Assembly (NCBI RefSeq): GCF_965237655.1
Contig: NZ_CBDEGB010000002.1
Span: 1,054,001-1,118,000 of the forward strand
Source of the DNA: Poriferisodalis sp965237655
GTDB lineage: Bacteria > Actinomycetota > Acidimicrobiia > Acidimicrobiales > Poriferisodalaceae
DNA: 64,000 nt
Direction of reading: 5' to 3'
Each line of letters opens with the position of its first letter. Positions within the stretch are counted from its first letter, which is position 1. The notes beneath the pieces were generated by a model. It searched no databases. It had not been told where the DNA came from and saw nothing but the letters and a program-made list of their open reading frames with translations. A program made the translations under genes and the position numbers. Shown here one piece after another: positions 17,290-24,272 of this stretch.

Positions 17290-19362
17290 GTGCTCCTCGT
17301 GCTCTGCGATGACGCCCTCGTGCCGCAGGTACGCGAGTGGTGCCGAGACGCTCTGCGAACGGGATTGACGTCGGTCGCCGGTCAGGTCGCTCTGGTTGGC
17401 GATGTTGCCGCTGTTCCCGAGCCGGGCGCTGCAAACGATCCGTGTGTGGTCTGGTTGGGCAGCAGCGCGGAACGCGACGTCATTGAGACTGCAGCCGCTG
17501 CATCGAGCCAGATTGTGCTGTTGCTCGGAGCAATTGCCGGCCGCCATGCCCGCAGCACAGGCGGCGCAGAACACCAAGCAGACGTGTGGCACGCCGTGGC
17601 GACGGTGACAGCGCCGCGAATAGCGGTCTGGCTCCCTGCAGCGAATGGTGCCCGGTCGGACCCGACTGGCGAGCTCTCGGCGGCACTGGGTGTTCAGCGG
17701 GTAGTTCGCATCAGCCGCGTCGGCAGTCGACGCGCGCACCGGCAGTTGCACCGGCTCGGCCGCATGCTGGTCACCTCGGCATGCGCGCCTCAACGGCTCG
17801 ACCGGTCCGACGGTGCAGTTCGACGCCGAAACGCAGCACGTGCAGCCACTGACGCACTCAGTGATCTGCTGGCCGAGCCTGACGTCGAGGAATTCCAGAT
17901 ACGCGGCGGGGAATCGATGCTCGTTCAGTACGCAGGCGGACGTGTCGAGCGCCGACCCTCGCCGTTCGCTGCCGATGGAGACCTCATCGAGGCCGTGCGT
18001 TTTCTGGCGAGCTATTCCGGCGATCGGCCGCAGCGCTTCGACGAGCTGGATCCGCGTCTCGACGTGCGTGTCGGAGATCGCTGGCGACTTCACGCCGAGG
18101 CGTTCGTGACCAGCCCGCCGAACGTCGTATTGCGCTCGAACATGGCGGGCCGGATGCGACTTGACGAACTCGGCATCGTGTCCCAGGCACTCGGCAGCGT
18201 GCTCATCGAAGCCATTGCCGGGCGGGTCCGAGCCAATGTGGTGGTGGCGGCGGCGATGGGCGGCGGCAAGACCACGCTGTGCCAGGCATTGCTCGCGGCA
18301 GTCCCCGACCACGAGCGCATCGACACGATCGAGGACACGCCCGAACTGCGGCTCGGCGAGTACGGCATTCACCCCAACACCTTCGAGCGCCTGACACGTG
18401 ACCCGAACCAGGACGGCCATGGCCGGCATTCGATGGCTGACCACATCCGCGATGCCAAGCGCGCAAATGCCAGCAAGCTCGTGGTGGGCGAGATCCGCGG
18501 TGACGGCTGCGAGGCGTTGCTCGACGCGATGTCGTCGGGCCTCGATGGGTGTCTCGTAACGCTGCACTCTCAGCCCGGCAGGGGTGTGCTCGAGAAGCTC
18601 GTGGCCTACGCCTGTTCAGAGGGCGCGGAACCCGACTACGCCCGTCGGCAGATAGCCGCAGCCGTGGATCTGTGCGTCTGGATGGGCCGCAACGATGCGG
18701 GCGAGCGTGTCGTCGCCGACGTAACCCAGTTGACCGGCATCGGCGAGCTGACAGGGGTCATCTCCACGACGTGCCTGTGGGCGCTGCTACCGGGTGACCG
18801 TTGGGCGACGCCAGTGGGCCGCCCGACCGGACGCGTCGCGCAGGTCTATGCATCTGCCGGCCTCTCGGAGTCGAGCGGTGATGACGAACTGCCTGAGGCG
18901 TTCACGCAGATCGTCGACATGCCTGTTTCATCGACTTCCGGAGTGCTTGCTGCTGCATCCGATTCTCCGGCGCCGATCGGTGAGGATTGCGACAACGAGG
19001 CTGTCTCCGAGGCCATGCCCGCCGATGACGGCGCCTCGGTGCAGCCAGATGACGGCCGAGCGATAGCACCGGCGGAACCCCCATCCCGCATCCCGTCGCA
19101 ATGCAACGAGCCACAGCACGGCGAGCTGTTGTTTGGGACGCCGCTGCACGATGGTGCCAAGCCACGCGAGGTCCTGTGGGATCCCGGGCCGCTCGTTCCC
19201 ATCGACGAGGCACCGCCGTACGAGCCTTTGGTCGATGAGTCGTGGACGTGCCGCGCAGCAGTTCCCAATCTCGGCCAATGCACGGCCGCTGGACGTCGCC
19301 CGTCCACCCGTGAAGGTCCGAGTGCTGGCGAGGAATCCGACGCGGAGGGCATCAAGTGCTGA
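17290..19362 (+). CDS. TadA/CpaF-like pilus assembly ATPase with extra N- and C-terminal regions
   Basis: Cytoplasmic secretion ATPase expected to power Flp/Tad pilus assembly. It is 690 residues, far longer than the usual 400-500. Residues 1-180 form an added N-terminal domain (LLVLCDDALVPQVREW; no P-loop). About 190-520 is the CpaF core: P-loop AAMGGGKTTL with K327 (the usual first Gly of the motif is Ala), the Asp box DTIEDTPELRL, VVGEIRGDGCEALLDAMSSG with E401, and the His-box VTLHSQPGR. About 520-690 is an acidic, Pro/Ser-rich and probably disordered tail. The start is GTG 17290, 3 bp after the SAF gene; the stop overlaps the TadB-like gene. Confidence 0.88.
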   Translation: MLLVLCDDALVPQVREWCRDALRTGLTSVAGQVALVGDVAAVPEPGAANDPCVVWLGSSAERDVIETAAAASSQIVLLLGAIAGRHARSTGGAEHQADVWHAVATVTAPRIAVWLPAANGARSDPTGELSAALGVQRVVRISRVGSRRAHRQLHRLGRMLVTSACAPQRLDRSDGAVRRRNAARAATDALSDLLAEPDVEEFQIRGGESMLVQYAGGRVERRPSPFAADGDLIEAVRFLASYSGDRPQRFDELDPRLDVRVGDRWRLHAEAFVTSPPNVVLRSNMAGRMRLDELGIVSQALGSVLIEAIAGRVRANVVVAAAMGGGKTTLCQALLAAVPDHERIDTIEDTPELRLGEYGIHPNTFERLTRDPNQDGHGRHSMADHIRDAKRANASKLVVGEIRGDGCEALLDAMSSGLDGCLVTLHSQPGRGVLEKLVAYACSEGAEPDYARRQIAAAVDLCVWMGRNDAGERVVADVTQLTGIGELTGVISTTCLWALLPGDRWATPVGRPTGRVAQVYASAGLSESSGDDELPEAFTQIVDMPVSSTSGVLAAASDSPAPIGEDCDNEAVSEAMPADDGASVQPDDGRAIAPAEPPSRIPSQCNEPQHGELLFGTPLHDGAKPREVLWDPGPLVPIDEAPPYEPLVDESWTCRAAVPNLGQCTAAGRRPSTREGPSAGEESDAEGIKC

Positions 19363-20129
19363 GGGTTGCGGCACTCGGTCTGGCTGGCTCAGGAGCCGCG
19401 CTGTGGACGCTGCTCGGCACGGCACCCCGCACCGATCGCACGGTTGATGGCTCGATTCGGTGGCCGTGGCTGGCGACAGGCGTCGCTGCATTCGTCTCAG
19501 GCCTGGCGCTCGGGCCGACAGCCGCTGGGTTGTCAGGCGCAATTGTCGGCATCTGTTCGTGGTGCGCCGCCAACGTCGTGCGCAGCCGGCGGCGTGTCGT
19601 GGCTGCCGAGTCGGTCGCGCAGTTCGCATCGGTTCTGGCCAACCAGGCGCAGGTCTCACGCACGGTGGTTGACGCGCTCGAGACCTCCGCACCCCTGGCG
19701 ACAGGACCTATCGCGCAGACAGCGTCTCGCCTCGTTTCCGAGTGCCGCAACGTGGGTGTCGAGGCGGCTGCACAGCATTTTGCGGCGGGCGCCGAGGGCA
19801 CGATCGCGGCCTGGCTGGCCGATGTGGTGGCGGTCGCTGCATCCAGCGGCGGCCAGTGGGTGCCCATCTTGGGCGTTCTGGAAGCCGAGGCAGCCGAAGT
19901 CGCCGCGACCGCTCGTCACTTCCACCGTCATGTCGCGGCGAATCTGCCGCAGGTCGGACTCGCCGCGACACTTGGTGCTGCCGTTGCCGTGGGCAGCGCG
20001 CTCGTGAGTCCTGATGGTTGGGCATGGATGACCGGACCGGAGGGCCAGCGTGTTGGCCTTGCAGCGGTCGCCGCTGCAGTGGCGATCGCTGCCCGCCCCA
20101 TCACGTCGGCGTGGGAGATGCTGCGATGA
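19356..20129 (+). CDS. TadB-like pilus assembly membrane protein
   Basis: A 257-residue integral membrane protein with two N-terminal hydrophobic segments, a cytoplasmic helical region with RVVAAESVAQFASVLANQAQVSRTVVDALET, which resembles the T2SSF/TadB domain, and hydrophobic segments at the C-terminus. It lies between the TadA-like and TadC-like genes, the usual tad order. The start is GTG 19356 inside the end of the ATPase gene, and the stop overlaps the TadC ATG. It probably forms the inner-membrane platform with the next protein. Confidence 0.75.
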   Translation: MLRVAALGLAGSGAALWTLLGTAPRTDRTVDGSIRWPWLATGVAAFVSGLALGPTAAGLSGAIVGICSWCAANVVRSRRRVVAAESVAQFASVLANQAQVSRTVVDALETSAPLATGPIAQTASRLVSECRNVGVEAAAQHFAAGAEGTIAAWLADVVAVAASSGGQWVPILGVLEAEAAEVAATARHFHRHVAANLPQVGLAATLGAAVAVGSALVSPDGWAWMTGPEGQRVGLAAVAAAVAIAARPITSAWEMLR

Positions 20130-20893
20130 GCGTTCCGTTGCCGCCCGCGAGTTCGCTTGCCCTATGGGCGATGGCGGGGACAGGAGCGTTCGCCGCCGTC
20201 CGTTTGCTCGCGGCGAGCGAGCGCCGCCGCCGGGGCCGCCGAGTGCTGGCAGCGCTGGGCTGGAGCCCGGCGCGACTCGCCACGCTCACGATCGTGGTAG
20301 CGGCATGCATGATCGGCGTCGGTTTCGTCGTCGGGCTCCGGCTGCCCAGCGGGGGAGCGGCGTCGCCACGGCTCGTTCTGGCATGGTCGCTATTCGTAGC
20401 AGTTGCGGCCGCGTGGGTAGTGCCGGCCCTGATGGCAAGCGCAATGCTGTCAGGACATCATCGCCGCTTGGACGGAGCGGTGCTGTCATGGCTGCGACGC
20501 ATCCGCCTGTTCGTCGCAGCTGGACGGCCGATCAGCGTGGCGGTGCTCGACGCTGCCGAGCGCGTGGCCGATCCTGCATTCGCGCCCGCGGCTGGCGCGG
20601 TCAACGCGGCGGTGATCAGCGGGCGCGACCCGCTCGCCGCAGTTGCGGCGCTGCTGTCCGACTCGCCGACTGCGTCACTGCTGCGCACGGTGGATGTCGC
20701 CGAACGATCGGGCGCCGCAGCCTCTCAGCTGCTCGACCGGGTGTTGGACCGCGTCGTGCGGGCCATCGACGATCGACGCCGCGAGTCGATCGACCGCCTC
20801 GGGCGCAGCGTCGGCGCTTCCGCCTCGATGCTCGCCGTGGTGGCCTCCGGTGTGGTCATGGTGACCATCGTCATGACACTGCCGTCGAACTGA
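20126..20893 (+). CDS. TadC-like pilus assembly membrane protein
   Basis: A 255-residue protein with N-terminal membrane segments, a central T2SSF-like cytoplasmic region (LSWLRRIRLFVAAGRPISVAVLDAAE, TVDVAERSGAAASQLLDRVLDRVVRA) and a C-terminal segment ASMLAVVASGVVMVTIVMTLP, the typical TadC end. ATG 20126 overlaps the stop of the TadB-like gene. It is a predicted partner of TadB in the inner-membrane platform that transmits ATPase motion to the pilins. Confidence 0.75.
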   Translation: MSVPLPPASSLALWAMAGTGAFAAVRLLAASERRRRGRRVLAALGWSPARLATLTIVVAACMIGVGFVVGLRLPSGGAASPRLVLAWSLFVAVAAAWVVPALMASAMLSGHHRRLDGAVLSWLRRIRLFVAAGRPISVAVLDAAERVADPAFAPAAGAVNAAVISGRDPLAAVAALLSDSPTASLLRTVDVAERSGAAASQLLDRVLDRVVRAIDDRRRESIDRLGRSVGASASMLAVVASGVVMVTIVMTLPSN

Positions 20894-20959
20894 GTGCGCC
20901 AGCGCCATTGCAGGACTCACGACCCCAACCGCCCGCCAGTAAGGGCAAGGAGCACAAAG

Positions 20960-21163
20960 ATGGATTCACCGGTCACCAAACTCATGTTCATCGCCGCCGC
21001 AGTGGCGGCCGCCGCCTTGGTCGTCGCCGTGATGTGGACGACGCTGAGCAGCAACGCTCCGCAGACGGACGACAGCATCAAGTACGACAAGATCGAGTCA
21101 AAGAACCTGTGCGATGCGGTGGGCGGCACATGGGGCGGTACTCCCGCTGCATGTACGGGCTAA
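20960..21163 (+). CDS. Small Flp-like pilin candidate
   Basis: A 67-residue protein. ATG 20960 follows AAGGGCAAGGAG, the strongest Shine-Dalgarno in the island, as expected for an abundant product. Hydrophobic helix FIAAAVAAAALVVAVMW is near the N-terminus, followed by a short polar C-terminal part with two Cys (LCDAVGGTWGGTPAACTG). Position (after TadC) and size match Flp pilins, but the classical Gly-Glu/Phe prepilin cleavage site is not obvious, so the family call is by context. Confidence 0.6.
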   Translation: MDSPVTKLMFIAAAVAAAALVVAVMWTTLSSNAPQTDDSIKYDKIESKNLCDAVGGTWGGTPAACTG

Positions 21164-21214
21164 TGGCTCTGCCAATCAACATCACTCTCTGACGGCCTAT
21201 CTACCTCGACGGCG

Positions 21215-21631
21215 ATGGACAGCTCACTCTCGATCCTGCGTCTGTTCAGTGTGCTGACGGTGTTCCTGGCGCTGGTGATCTCGCTGTTTGCCCGACAGGT
21301 GGGAGCGGCCGCGGCGCAAGGAGCGGCTGATGCCGCCGCTGTCGCGGTCACTGATCTGGTGCCGGCTGATTGGGACTGCACAGACGCAGGTCTGCCGCCT
21401 CATGCGACAGCCACAGCGGCGCAAGCGGCCGTCGATCGCACAGCGCAGCTCGCGGCCGTCCAACCCACGGCGGTCGAGGTGCACGCCGACGGCACATGCT
21501 CGGTCATCGTTTCGGTGCGGGTGGAGTCCCATGGCTGGCTTGGGGCCGGCGCGGCGCTGGCCGTCGCCTGCCGCCGCCCGGCTTCCAGCGTGGGGGCTGT
21601 GCTCGCAGCACCCGTGGCACCGCCGTGCTGA
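21215..21631 (+). CDS. TadE-like minor pilin candidate 1
   Basis: A 138-residue protein with an N-terminal hydrophobic helix (LRLFSVLTVFLALVISLFARQ) and then AAAAQGAADAAAVA, similar to the TadE pattern in which Ala-rich sequence follows the membrane helix. Cys residues are scattered through the globular part. ATG 21215 has a weak ribosome site. Its 3' end is partly duplicated. A structural role in the appendage is inferred from position. Confidence 0.6.
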   Translation: MDSSLSILRLFSVLTVFLALVISLFARQVGAAAAQGAADAAAVAVTDLVPADWDCTDAGLPPHATATAAQAAVDRTAQLAAVQPTAVEVHADGTCSVIVSVRVESHGWLGAGAALAVACRRPASSVGAVLAAPVAPPC

Positions 21632-21657
21632 ACAAGTCCGTAGCACCGCCGTGCTGA
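21612..21657 (+). repeat. 20-bp direct repeat at the 3' end of the first TadE-like gene
   Basis: CCGTGGCACCGCCGTGCTGA (21612-21631, containing the stop) recurs at 21638-21657 with one mismatch. The period of 26 bp is not a multiple of three, so the second TGA is in another frame. Confidence 0.8.
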
Positions 21658-21678
21658 GCGCACCAGGGAGGCCCACTG

Positions 21679-22101
21679 ATGGATGAGACAGTCGGGATGC
21701 TGGGCGTGGCGGCGGTGCTGGTCATGGGCATCTGGCTTGTCGACTACTCGGGCGACGCCACTCGCGCCGCAACCGGTATGCACACAGCCAGCATCGAAGC
21801 CGCCCACTACGTCGCCTCTGCCGTTGCATCGCCGCCAGCGGACATCGCCGATGCCAAGCTCGACGCGCACGCCGCCGAGATCGCCGAACGGGTGGTGGGC
21901 GGGGCCGCCGTCGGCACGTGCGATACCGAAGATCAGCGTTTCGAGGTATCCGCGGGAATCCACCGGTTGACTCCAGCAACCGGACCTGCAGCCGTCACCG
22001 TCGACGTGACCTGCCCGCTCGCTGTCTCACCGCTGTTCCGTGACACGGTCAGCGCACGCGTCGCCATCCCGGTACCGCCCGCGCCGCGGCTTCGGCCATG
22101 A
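21679..22101 (+). CDS. TadE-like minor pilin candidate 2
   Basis: A 140-residue protein from ATG 21679, preceded by CAGGGAGG. N-terminal helix VGMLGVAAVLVMGIWLVDYSG, then Ala-rich TRAATGMHTASIEAAHYVASAVA, the usual TadE/TadG look of a membrane helix followed by an amphipathic region. The globular end has two Cys (GTCDTED, VTCPLAV). It is coupled by ATGA overlap to the third candidate. The function is inferred from context. Confidence 0.6.
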   Translation: MDETVGMLGVAAVLVMGIWLVDYSGDATRAATGMHTASIEAAHYVASAVASPPADIADAKLDAHAAEIAERVVGGAAVGTCDTEDQRFEVSAGIHRLTPATGPAAVTVDVTCPLAVSPLFRDTVSARVAIPVPPAPRLRP

Positions 22102-22469
22102 GTGCACCACTGCTGGCGTTGGCGCTTGCAGCGATGTGCGCCCTGTTCAGCGCAGCCGCCGCCGACACAGCGCACGTCATGGGCCTGAGAAACCAGGCCG
22201 CGGATGAAGCCCGCCGGATCGCCGTGAGCACACTCGACACCTGCGCGATCGGCGATGGCGAGCGCCGACGATGCGTACCGCCGCAGAGCTGCACCGAGCC
22301 GCACTGCGCCGTGTGCTGGAGAGGCGGTGCCATCCGGGCTGACGTGTCGCTGGACTGGTCGCCGGTGCTGTTGCGCGGCCTCGCCCCGGCGCGCGGTCTC
22401 CACGCCCTCAGCCTCGACGCACTCGACGTGGATGACCTGGCCGGTACCACGCTGCCCTCCTGCATCTAG
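22098..22469 (+). CDS. TadE-like minor pilin candidate 3
   Basis: A 123-residue exported protein. Hydrophobic N-terminus LLALALAAMCALFSAAAADTA, then LRNQAADEARRIAV, resembling the region after the helix in Tad pseudopilins. Six further Cys residues include RRCVPPQSCTEPHCAVC, which suggests disulfides. It is the last gene of the island, 178 bp before pyrR. Its end is tandemly duplicated in the following DNA. Confidence 0.6.
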   Translation: MSAPLLALALAAMCALFSAAAADTAHVMGLRNQAADEARRIAVSTLDTCAIGDGERRRCVPPQSCTEPHCAVCWRGGAIRADVSLDWSPVLLRGLAPARGLHALSLDALDVDDLAGTTLPSCI

Positions 22470-22492
22470 CCACGTTGCCCTACTGCATCCAG
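22447..22492 (+). repeat. 23-bp tandem duplication of the 3' end of the last island gene
   Basis: Two adjacent 23-bp units (22447-22469, 22470-22492) match at 20 of 23 positions. The first ends with the TAG stop; the second has CAG there. The period is not a multiple of three. Confidence 0.85.
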
Positions 22493-22583
22493 CAGCGCGC
22501 TCACGGCGCCGCCACCCTGACGCGCCGCGTGCACAGGCACGTTCGGGACAATAAATGCGCGCTGTTTCGCGACATGCCCGCGC

Positions 22584-22589
22584 TAGGGT
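22584..22589 (+). promoter_or_regulatory. Candidate -10 box of the pyr operon
   Basis: TAGGGT lies 64 nt before the proposed pyrR start, so transcription would begin near 22596 and give a leader of about 50 nt holding the PyrR loop. A less GC-rich stretch just upstream (GGGACAATAAATG, 22548-22560) is an alternative promoter. No clear -35. Confidence 0.4.
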
Positions 22590-22610
22590 GCGGATCTGAC
22601 CGTGAAGCGG

Positions 22611-22640
22611 GTCCTGTGAGGCCCGTACGGACAGGAAGGA
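22611..22640 (+). promoter_or_regulatory. PyrR-binding-loop-like element in pyr leader
   Basis: GTCCTGTGAGGCCC (22611-22624) matches the PyrR RNA consensus UCCNGNGAGGY. CCTGT (22613-22617) can pair with ACAGG (22631-22635), closing a hairpin that carries GAGG in its loop. The 3' arm runs straight into the pyrR ribosome site AGGAAGGA (22633-22640). PyrR with UMP binding here would be expected to block translation start, as reported for mycobacterial pyr leaders. Confidence 0.7.
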
Positions 22641-22647
22641 CTTGCGC

Positions 22648-23214
22648 GTGGCAGACCGCGAGCGACGTATGACGCCCCCCTATGGGGGCGTTTTTGTTGC
22701 CCGGACCACCGTTCTCGATTCCAGCGGGGTCCATCGGGCGCTCACCCGGGTCAGCCACGAGATCCTCGAGCGCAACCAGGGCCTCGACAACGTCGTGGTG
22801 GTGGGCCTCCAGACCGGCGGCGTGCAGATTGCGCTGCGCATCGTGCGCCTGCTGTTCGAGATCGACGGCACCGACGTGCCCTTCGGAACGCTCGACGTCG
22901 TCTTGCATCGCGACGACATCGGCCTGCGTCCCGTCATGGCTGAAGCCGTCACCGACATCCCCTTCGACCTGGACGGCATGACTGTCGTGCTGGTCGACGA
23001 CGTGCTGTTCACCGGCCGCACCATCCGGGCCGCGCTCGACGCCGTAAACGACTTCGGACGGCCCCGCGCCGTGCAATTGGCCGTGGTCATCGACCGCGGC
23101 CACCGCGAGCTGCCGATCCGCCCCGACTTCGTCGGCAAGAACCTGCCCACCAGCCGCGAGGAAATGGTGGACGTGTCGCTCGAGGGCGTCTTATTGGGGG
23201 AGATGCGCAAGTGA
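22648..23214 (+). CDS. pyrR: Bifunctional pyr operon regulator / uracil phosphoribosyltransferase
   Basis: Binds pyr mRNA when UMP is high and can make UMP from uracil and PRPP. It is 188 residues from GTG 22648, chosen because AGGAAGGA lies 7 nt upstream; TTG 22642 and ATG 22669 are alternatives. Family motifs: RALTRVSHEILERN, GLQTGGVQIALRI, the PRPP loop VVLVDDVLFTGRTIRAALDA, QLAVVIDRGHRELPIRPDFVGKN. The first codons (TPPYGGVF) are encoded by a perfect GC hairpin followed by Ts. The pyrB GTG overlaps the stop. Confidence 0.96.
   Translation: MADRERRMTPPYGGVFVARTTVLDSSGVHRALTRVSHEILERNQGLDNVVVVGLQTGGVQIALRIVRLLFEIDGTDVPFGTLDVVLHRDDIGLRPVMAEAVTDIPFDLDGMTVVLVDDVLFTGRTIRAALDAVNDFGRPRAVQLAVVIDRGHRELPIRPDFVGKNLPTSREEMVDVSLEGVLLGEMRK
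22672..22698 (+). terminator. Intrinsic-terminator-like hairpin within the first pyrR codons
   Basis: A perfect 8-bp stem ACGCCCCC (22672-22679) with GGGGGCGT (22684-22691) and a 4-nt loop, followed by TTTTTGTT. It has the form of a Rho-independent terminator, but all in-frame pyrR starts (22642, 22648, 22669) precede it, so it lies inside the coding sequence. It probably works as an attenuator whose folding depends on translation. Confidence 0.7.
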
Positions 23215-24272
23215 ACGGGCACCTGCTGACGCTGGGCGAGCTCGGCACCGAAGGCATCTCCGAACTGCTGGCGCTCACCGACCGCTTCGTGGAGGTCGGC
23301 CGCCGGCCCATCCCCAGGGTGCCCGCCCTGCGCGGCCGCACCGTGGCCACGCTGTTCTTCGAGGAATCCACCCGCACCCGTCTCGCGTTCGAAACCGCTG
23401 CCAAGCGCCTGTCGGCGGACGTGATGACGTTCTCGGCGGCCTCGTCGTCGCTGTCCAAGGGCGAGTCGATTCGCGACACCTTCGAGACCATCCAGGCCAT
23501 GGGCATCGACGCTGCCGTGGTGCGACATCGCAGCGCCGGAGTGCCCGCCCAGATCGCGCGCTGGGCTGACGAAGGCGTCTCCATCCTCAACGGCGGCGAC
23601 GGCTGGCATGCCCACCCCACCCAGGGTCTGCAGGACGCTTACACCTTGTGGCGGCACTTCAGCCCCGCCTCTGACAGCCCGCCAGGAACCGAGGCGGCTG
23701 AACAGCCCACGCTGGCAGGGCGACGCATCGGCATCGTCGGCGACATCGTCCACAGTCGAGTCGCCCGCAGCGACATCGAGGCCTATGCCGCGCTCGGCGC
23801 CAGCATCGTGCTGGTCGCACCGCCGACGCTGCTCCCAGCACAGCCCCGCGACTGGATCGACTGCTGGCTGCCGCCTGATGCCGCACAGCGTGTCGAGATC
23901 ACCCACAGCCTCGACGACGTGCTCGGCGGGCTCGACGTGGTGGGGCTGCTGCGCTGCCAGCGCGAGCGCATGGCCGACGGGCTGATCGGCTCGGTCACCG
24001 AGTACGTGGCCCACTACGGCCTCACCGCCGAACGAGCCAAGCGTCTGCGCCCCGATGCCGTCATCACCCACCCGGGTCCGATGAACCGTGGCATCGAGAT
24101 AGCGGGCGCCGTGTTCGAAGACTTGGCTGCCAGCCGGTTGCTGGTCTCCCAGCAGGTGTCCCACGGCGTGGCGGCCCGCATGGCGGTGCTGTTCCGTCTC
24201 ATCGGATCGGGCACTGCGCTGCCAGGAGCCGAATCGGCAGGGACCGACACCTCGGGAGCGAGCGATGCCTGA
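23211..24272 (+). CDS. pyrB: Aspartate carbamoyltransferase catalytic subunit
   Basis: Joins carbamoyl phosphate and aspartate, the first committed pyrimidine step. It is 353 residues, somewhat longer than the usual 310 because of inserts and a C-terminal tail. Motifs: FFEESTRTRLAFETAAKRL (carbamoyl phosphate loop), LSKGESIRDTF, VVRHRSAGVPA, HPTQGLQDAYTLW (usually HPTQALLD), ITHPGPMNRGIEI. The GTG start overlaps the pyrR stop and the stop overlaps the next gene, so it is coupled on both sides. The neighbouring inactive dihydroorotase homologue may form a complex with it. Confidence 0.96.
   Translation: MNGHLLTLGELGTEGISELLALTDRFVEVGRRPIPRVPALRGRTVATLFFEESTRTRLAFETAAKRLSADVMTFSAASSSLSKGESIRDTFETIQAMGIDAAVVRHRSAGVPAQIARWADEGVSILNGGDGWHAHPTQGLQDAYTLWRHFSPASDSPPGTEAAEQPTLAGRRIGIVGDIVHSRVARSDIEAYAALGASIVLVAPPTLLPAQPRDWIDCWLPPDAAQRVEITHSLDDVLGGLDVVGLLRCQRERMADGLIGSVTEYVAHYGLTAERAKRLRPDAVITHPGPMNRGIEIAGAVFEDLAASRLLVSQQVSHGVAARMAVLFRLIGSGTALPGAESAGTDTSGASDA

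Noticed and set aside
16534..18567. A 677-codon minus-strand frame across the SAF and TadA genes
   Set aside because: Composition is typical of antisense to GC3-rich genes and it conflicts with two well-supported genes.
22470..22647. An extra small gene between the pilus island and pyrR
   Set aside because: Short frames here overlap the tandem duplication and pyr leader and have no ribosome site or conserved look.
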